From NCBI GenBank assembly GCA_035716135.1, contig DASTKD010000296.1, forward strand, positions 1-13,900: DNA of 13,900 nucleotides, given 5' to 3'. A program made the translations under genes and the position numbers. Source of the stretch: CF-113 sp035716135. Lineage in GTDB: Bacteria; Chloroflexota; Ktedonobacteria; Ktedonobacterales; Ktedonobacteraceae. Below are positions 13,263 to 13,900 of this stretch, one piece after another. How positions within the stretch are numbered: the first letter of the stretch is position 1; every line of letters starts with the position of its first letter. The notes under the pieces were generated by a model that worked only from the letters and a program-made list of their open reading frames with translations, was not told the DNA's origin and searched no databases.

Positions 13263-13745
13263 ATGACGGCGCAGGGAGAAATTGACGAACTGCTCTTTCG
13301 ATTATCAGATGTTCCATTGAGGATTGCCCGCGCGGTAGAGGGCTACAACGAGACAGAGCTTCATGCAGCCCACGCCGAAGGCCAGTGGTCAGCGACGGAC
13401 ATTTTGGCTCACATACGAGCAAGTGATGCTATTGTTGCGTATCGCGCGTATGTCTTGTTGATACGAGATAACCCTGCTTTGCAGGCGTATGATGAGCGGC
13501 TCTGGGCTGAAATAGCCCTGTACGCGCAGGTCAATTTTCGTGCTTCCCTTGCCCTGTACGCGCTGCAACGAGCCGAACTGGTGAACATGTTGCGCCATAC
13601 AAATCTTGAGAGCTGGCAACGAATTGGCTTGCATGAGGTGAAGGGGCCAGTTTCATTGCTTGACGTGGTTACATCGCTGGTTGAGCATGAAGAGGAACAT
13701 TGCGCTCAACTTGAGGCTTTGCGTAGCACACGGCTGTCATCCTGA
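13263..13745 (+). CDS. DinB-like (DUF664) four-helix protein
   Basis: 160 residues. QWSATDILAHIRASDAIVAYR (41-61; the first part is QWSATDILAH) and the C-terminal VEHEEEHCAQLEAL fit the DinB-like fold. H50, H142 and H146 are in the usual positions for the metal triad. Such proteins often act as metal-dependent thiol transferases or remain uncharacterised. AAGGAGAGGAA precedes the ATG, which lies 17 bp after the lysC stop, so it belongs to the operon between lysC and asd. The last residues (LSS) and the TGA are part of the dispersed palindrome at 13734-13805, so the C-terminus may have been altered by its arrival. It is unrelated in layout to the HicB/DinB fusion at 908-1600. Confidence 0.82.
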   Translation: MTAQGEIDELLFRLSDVPLRIARAVEGYNETELHAAHAEGQWSATDILAHIRASDAIVAYRAYVLLIRDNPALQAYDERLWAEIALYAQVNFRASLALYALQRAELVNMLRHTNLESWQRIGLHEVKGPVSLLDVVTSLVEHEEEHCAQLEALRSTRLSS

Positions 13746-13805
13746 GCGCAGCGAAGGACCTCTCGCTTGCCCCATAGAGATCCTTCGCTGCGCTCAGGAT
13801 GACAG
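13734..13805. repeat. Dispersed palindrome, copy 2 (28-bp arms)
   Basis: Left arm 13734-13761 (CTGTCATCCTGAGCGCAGCG...) and right arm 13778-13805 match except for one base (GGACCT against GGATCT); loop 16 nt. Same arms as at 8420-8491. It overlaps the end of the dinB-like gene and lies 38 bp before asd. No T-run follows, so it is unlikely to be a strong terminator. Confidence 0.9.
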
Positions 13806-13843
13806 GGGACGGTGGCTCTGGATAGAATCAGGAGATAGCACTT

Positions 13844-13900
13844 ATGACAAATGTACAAAAACGTATCCCCGTAGCGGTGTTGGGCGCGACGGGCATGGTC
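13844..13900 (+). CDS. asd: Aspartate-semialdehyde dehydrogenase, N-terminal fragment (cut by window edge)
   Basis: Nineteen codons are visible: MTNVQKRIPVAVLGATGMV. A strand followed by GATGMV is the NADP-binding start of Asd, which reduces aspartyl phosphate, the product of LysC. GGAG lies at good distance before the ATG. Position after lysC supports the call; N-acetyl-glutamyl-phosphate reductase starts in a similar way but would not fit the context. Confidence 0.72.
   Translation, partial: MTNVQKRIPVAVLGATGMV

Overview
The window reads as a bacterial chromosome segment of moderate to high GC content. A Ktedonobacteria-like member of the Chloroflexota is the best guess. This rests on the mix of genes, the tandem SAM-I and T-box leader on a methionine operon, DinB-like and DUF3995-like proteins, and dispersed palindromes built on TGTCATCCTGAGCGCAGCG. 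There is no rRNA or marker gene in the window to prove it.

Left part (1-2200). The N-terminal part of endonuclease III (nth) runs off the left edge on the minus strand. Next comes a small XRE-type regulator on the minus strand. Opposite it lies a 57-codon open frame with its own promoter, ribosome binding site and a palindromic operator candidate. A HicB-like/DinB fusion protein follows on the minus strand. The sequence on both sides of that gene holds about ten degenerate copies of a 20-bp repeat (consensus TGCCAnnATATGGnTnAnA), in both orientations and partly in exact 20-bp tandem. This looks like the ends of decayed mobile elements or a protein-binding array.

Middle part (2200-8300). A DUF3995-like membrane protein (+) converges on a P-loop kinase-like protein and a 91-residue unknown protein (both minus). 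Then comes a DapB-like reductase (+) that lacks the usual catalytic histidines. An hflX to FAD-oxidoreductase operon runs on the minus strand. A gene for a small two-helix membrane protein with a Gln/Tyr/Pro-rich tail completes this part. A 29-bp inverted repeat and a 28-bp inverted repeat flank the last gene.

Right part (8400-13900). This is the centre of interest: a long leader followed by metX, metY, lysC, a dinB-like gene and the start of asd, all on the plus strand. The leader has a sigma70-like promoter, a SAM-I riboswitch with an intrinsic terminator, and then a complete T-box leader with apparent specifier AUG (Met) and a second intrinsic terminator. The operon makes aspartyl phosphate and aspartate semialdehyde (LysC, Asd), activates homoserine (MetX) and sulfhydrylates it (MetY). 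It would therefore be expressed only when SAM is low and tRNA-Met is uncharged. A perfect 17-bp hairpin lies between metY and lysC, and a dispersed palindrome supplies the stop codon of the dinB-like gene just before asd.
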